Source: Paramecium sonneborni (taxonomy: Eukaryota; Ciliophora; Oligohymenophorea; Peniculida; Parameciidae). Taken from it: a stretch of DNA of 64,000 nt. The stretch is taken from contig CAJJDN010000030.1 of NCBI GenBank assembly GCA_905182985.1, positions 330,432 to 394,431 on the forward strand. The letters run 5' to 3'. Shown here one piece after another: positions 60,872 to 64,000 of the stretch (positions are counted from its first letter, which is position 1; every line of letters starts with the position of its first letter). Under the pieces are notes generated by a model. The model ran no database searches. It was given only the letters and a program-made list of their open reading frames with translations, and was not told the DNA's origin. The position numbers were made by a program, and so were the translations under genes.

Positions 60872-62578
60872 TCATTTAAATATCTTTGTGCATTTATTCC
60901 ATTCTCTTTTATTTGATGTACATCTCTAAGATTATTATGGAGATGTATTAGAGATACTTTTATCTTAATTATTATATCTTTATGAATTGATTGTCAATTA
61001 ATTATTCAATTGATTATACTGATTCTCTTAATTACTATTGATTGTATTCCTTTATGAATTCAATGGAGTAGAACTCATTTTCTGAGGAATCTCTTCTCTC
61101 CTTTCATTAAATACTATTGCTTCTCTTAAATTCTTATTTGTTTAAACTAATTATTTAATCTACTAACTCTAAGTCGAAACTATTTCATTTAATTCTTATT
61201 CTGTCTACAATAACTTTTCTTATAATGATTCAAATTGTTTATTAGCTACCAAAATCAAATGTTTTAATTGCTAATTTTTTTATTATAAATCTAATGAATT
61301 TAATCTTTCTTAATTAAGTTCACTCATGTTTTGTTTTTATTATAATTACATCTTCAATAAAATCTATTATTGCTCTGCTGTTTAATTATGCAATAAAGTT
61401 ATTTCCTAATCAGCATCAATTAGAGTTTACTTTAAACTATTTAAGAGATTCATGGATTTCTCCATACCTTAATAACTCTATATATGCATAATCTAATTAT
61501 TGCAATTTTATGTATACATAAATCATTTGCATTTTCTCCAAATAAGAAATAATATAGTTTTATTCTTTTTAATCTCTAATTAAATTGCTAATTATTTTTA
61601 TTGCCTCATTGTAACATTTCTGAAAACCTTCAAACATTATTTCCTTTTTATCCATTGGCTATTTTTATTGAAAACTATAATATTCCTCCTATTCCGTACT
61701 CACTACAACTGATAATTCATTTTTCAAATTTGAAGGTTTAACCTTCTATAATAAACCTATAAATTGATCTAATTCAAGCTTCAAACTTGAATCCTTAACA
61801 ATCTCTTATGAAACCATTTTTTCTAATGATTCAATTGACTATTCTGATTATAATGTTGCTATTGATCCACAAGATTGCTGTTAAGTTGATTTACTTATGG
61901 ATTGATAATATTATCTATCATCCTCTATACATTACAATTATTCTAGAGACATTGTTTAATCTATAATCTAATATCTGTTAAATAATATTAATTAATAATT
62001 AAGTTACTATGTATAATAAAATATTTAATTCAATCATAAACTCTTCTAAAACCTACATGAGTTTCCACCATATTTGTATCCAATTCAACCTTAGTAGTAT
62101 TACCATTCAGAAAATCTTTATCGCAATATAAACTTGAGATTTGCATATTCAGACTTCCATAAACTGTTTGTGTGTCAATTTTTTATTTATTTAATTCGCT
62201 ATTTTGTTTGTTTATCTAAATTATAATTCATCTTACATCTGAGAGTAAAACCTTCGTTATTTAATCTTCTTCTCGATATTGATTAGATTTCATTTTTATT
62301 AATTCTTCTCTTATCACATTCATATCATCCCTGCTCACCTTTAAATCATCTTTTATTCTATTTAAAATGTTCTATTTTTATATATAATTACTCTATACAA
62401 ATAATTTATCAATATGATCTTTCACATTCATTTACATCGAATTCTCGAAACTTTGTTAAATTATTTCGTATTGATCTTATTGTTTTTCTGTTTCTTAATT
62501 AGCATTCTTTGAATTTAGAGATGTTAGAGATTATTGATTTTATGATCCCATATGTAACCTCTTCCCTTATTTATGCAT
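60872..62578 (-). CDS. Coiled-coil protein
   Basis: MHKQGKRLHMGSQNQQSLTS then DHIDKLFVQSNYIQKQNILN and long heptad regions (IKDDLKVSRDDMNVIREELI; KDSSLKLELDQFIGLLQKVK; YLEKMQMIYVYIKLQQLDYA; VANKQFESLQEKLLQTEQEL). A 36-nt intron (GTTTTACTCT...AATTTAG) follows QITK; others near 62020, 61380 and 61330 are needed but not fixed. Ser/Asn/Gln-rich tail ends NKREWNKCTKIFK at TGA 60872-60874, converging with the MORN gene 43 nt away. A 29-bp inverted repeat lies inside the last exon. Function unknown. Confidence 0.6.
60919..60947. repeat. Inverted repeat TACATCTC...GAGATGTA
   Basis: Eight-base arms with a 13-base loop, within the last exon of the minus-strand coiled-coil gene and close to the convergent gene end. 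Could form a hairpin in RNA; may be chance. Confidence 0.35.
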
Positions 62579-62900
62579 ATTAATATAATTTTATAAATAA
62601 AATTCTTCTGAATATAAAAATTTATAATCCAATCCTGAAATAATCTAAGAATTTTTCCTTCAGAAGATTCCTAATTATTTGTTAAACATTTCTATTTATG
62701 ACATAGAGTTTAATCCTAAAACAGAATTTTATGATGTATTAAAAAAAATTACAATAATAAAAACAATCTGCATTCAGTAATTATAAATTGATGTCTCATC
62801 TAATACTCTTTTTAATTATTTAATTAATGATATTCAGATAATATTCTATATATTTAAATCTCTATATGTAAATGATATTTATATAATGAAGTAATTTTTA
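62579..62900. other. AT-rich intergenic (two minus-strand genes)
   Basis: No frame, RNA gene or repeat recognised. Confidence 0.4.
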
Positions 62901-63416
62901 TCAACATTATTTTCTAATTTGATCAGGTGGTCGCTGACCTGATGTTGAAAACTTACTTTTTCTTGTTTCTTTCCTTGAGATTAATTAAATAGGTTCTTCA
63001 GATTCACTTCCATCATCATTCTTTACTTGTACTAGTTTAGAAAATTTAACTTTTTTGCCAATCAGTTTTTCTGATTGAGTTTTTTGAGGATTCTCAAAAA
63101 AACATGTGGGACTGTTTCGATCAGTTTGTTTTCCTAAAATGAAATCAATACTATCAAAACCAAGTTCTGTGGTTTCTGTTTTTATTTTTGTACTAGAATT
63201 ACAAAGATATTTATCAGGTAAACTGAATGGGTCAGAAAAGAAATCCCATTTTTTTAAGGATTCTTGTCCGACTTTAGAAAGACTTTATTTATGTTCCTAA
63301 ACATCGGTAAAAAAGTTGGATAGTTGAGGTTAACTTGAGTTATGTTTGTGATTTGATCTAACATAATATGGTTTTTAAGGGGTTTTGAATTCAGCAAAAT
63401 GGAAATCATAATTCAT
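62901..63416 (-). CDS. Unknown protein, less AT-rich than neighbours
   Basis: MNYDFHFAEFKTPQKPYYVR; 171 residues in one frame to TGA 62901-62903. Pro/Ser/Lys-rich with short phosphorylatable segments (TSGQRPPDQIRK; SEKLIGKKVKFSKLVQVKND) and no obvious fold. Codons use more C and G in the third position than surrounding genes. A possible 18-nt intron (GTAAGTTTTCAACATCAG) near the C-terminus would remove six residues without breaking the frame. KKVKF-S resembles a PP1 docking motif (K-V-x-F), which is only a hint. Its start is 23 nt from the stop of the upstream kinase. Confidence 0.55.
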
Positions 63417-63438
63417 TTCTAATTATTTTTTTATAAAA

Positions 63439-64000
63439 TCATATCACTTATTGAAATTTAATTTTATTACTCGCACTCATGATATTCTAAGCAATACTCG
63501 CTAATTATGTTGAACAATCTTATATATTCATTTGATTCAAATATTATAAAACTTAATTAATATTAGGTCTTTCTTTTGGATTCATTCGTAACATATTATC
63601 AACTAAAGGTTATATATATTTAGGTAATGTAGATAAGACTTTTTATAATTTAGGTTGTTTATCATTAACAAATTCCAAATACATAGGCAATGATGAAACA
63701 CCTTTCCAATTAGATTCCTAATATAAAATGTAAATTTTACATTCAAACTTCCTAAAAGTTCAGCAATTTGAGACATGATTTCAATTTCTGATCTGCCATC
63801 AAATAAAATTTTTCCTGTGAATAATTCTACTAATGTACTACCAAGAGACCAGATATCAATTGATGCATCATATTCTTTTAATCCAAAGAATAATTCAGGT
63901 GCTCTATAATTCTTGGTACAAGTTTAAGGAGTCATTAAATCTCTAATCTATGTTGAAATTCCAAAATCTCCTAATTTAATTTAGCCTTCTGCTGTAACAA
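63439..64000 (-). CDS. CDK-like protein kinase (N-terminal part beyond window)
   Basis: C-terminal lobe of a kinase: GQIKLGDFGISTQIRDLM (DFG), TKNYRAPELFFGLKEYDASI (APE segment with the YRAPE of CDK/MAPK-type kinases), DIWSLGSTLVELFTGKILFD, RSEIEIMSQIAELLG, MYLEFVNDKQPK and MLRMNPKERPNINQVL. A 23-nt intron (GTAAAATTTA...TATTAG) joins GSLN to ESNWKGVSSLP. TGA 63439-63441 after IKFQQVI. The Gly loop and HRD are outside the window. The GSTLVELFTG with FDGRSEIE insert fits CMGC kinases such as CDK or GSK/MAPK-like types. Confidence 0.85.

Noticed and set aside
1..64000. Reading the genes with the standard code as short bacterial-like ORFs
   Set aside because: Every conserved protein is interrupted by TAA/TAG in frame and only becomes continuous if these mean Gln; TGA alone terminates.

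Overview
The window looks like macronuclear DNA of a ciliate, most likely Paramecium or a close relative. TAA and TAG are read as glutamine throughout and TGA is the only stop: every recognisable protein (V-ATPase subunit a, BCKDH E1-alpha, uL29, P1, a PP2A-type phosphatase, SAC3/GANP) reads through many in-frame TAA/TAG codons and ends at TGA. Introns are tiny (about 21-39 nt, GT...AG) and often fall inside conserved motifs. DNA is very AT-rich and genes are tightly packed, commonly 20-150 nt apart. A standard-code ORF search is misleading here, so the gene models below were built by reading the ciliate code and joining short introns by eye.

Layout. 1-4 kb: minus strand, a USP25/28-like deubiquitinase (cut by the window edge) behind a gene with a degenerate CHAT protease-like domain. 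4.3-5.8 kb: a small unknown gene and a CBM20 starch-binding protein. 6-14.3 kb: three long exact direct duplications, each ending at a single N; these look like overlapping contigs joined end to end, so the few small unknown genes here appear two or three times. 14.7-16.1 kb: mitochondrial ribosomal protein bL12m and a profilin-like gene. 16.3-18.4 kb: AT-rich HEAT-like gene. 18.6-22.5 kb: three consecutive copies of BCKDH E1-alpha separated by single Ns. 22.8-29.2 kb: a Cys-rich membrane protein, a SEC14/CRAL-TRIO protein, V-ATPase subunit a and a kinase. 30.3-33 kb: an inactive RNase III/dsRBD protein (mL44-like) and an armadillo protein. 33.3-41.5 kb: coiled-coil protein, folate-biopterin-type transporter, SHIPPO ciliary protein, HEAT protein. 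41.9-50.3 kb: three-repeat Myb, uL29, GRIP golgin, coiled-coil protein, ALY/REF, ribosomal P1, SAC3/GANP protein and PP2A-type phosphatase. 50.3-64 kb: a 3.7-kb coiled-coil gene, TPR-membrane protein, three protein kinases, a pseudokinase-MORN fusion, coiled-coil and unknown genes.

The genes are mostly eukaryotic housekeeping (translation, mRNA export, V-ATPase, branched-chain amino acid breakdown) plus signalling and cilium genes. There is no sign of bacterial operons, CRISPR or mobile elements. The most unusual points are the CHAT domain lacking its His/Cys dyad, the pseudokinase-MORN fusion, a kinase with DVN in place of DFG, ORFs on the same strand that overlap by a few bases around the phosphatase gene, frequent AAG/GAG splice acceptors, and the single-N duplications, which affect how gene copy number here should be read. 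Exact exon boundaries are secure where conserved motifs are restored and approximate elsewhere.
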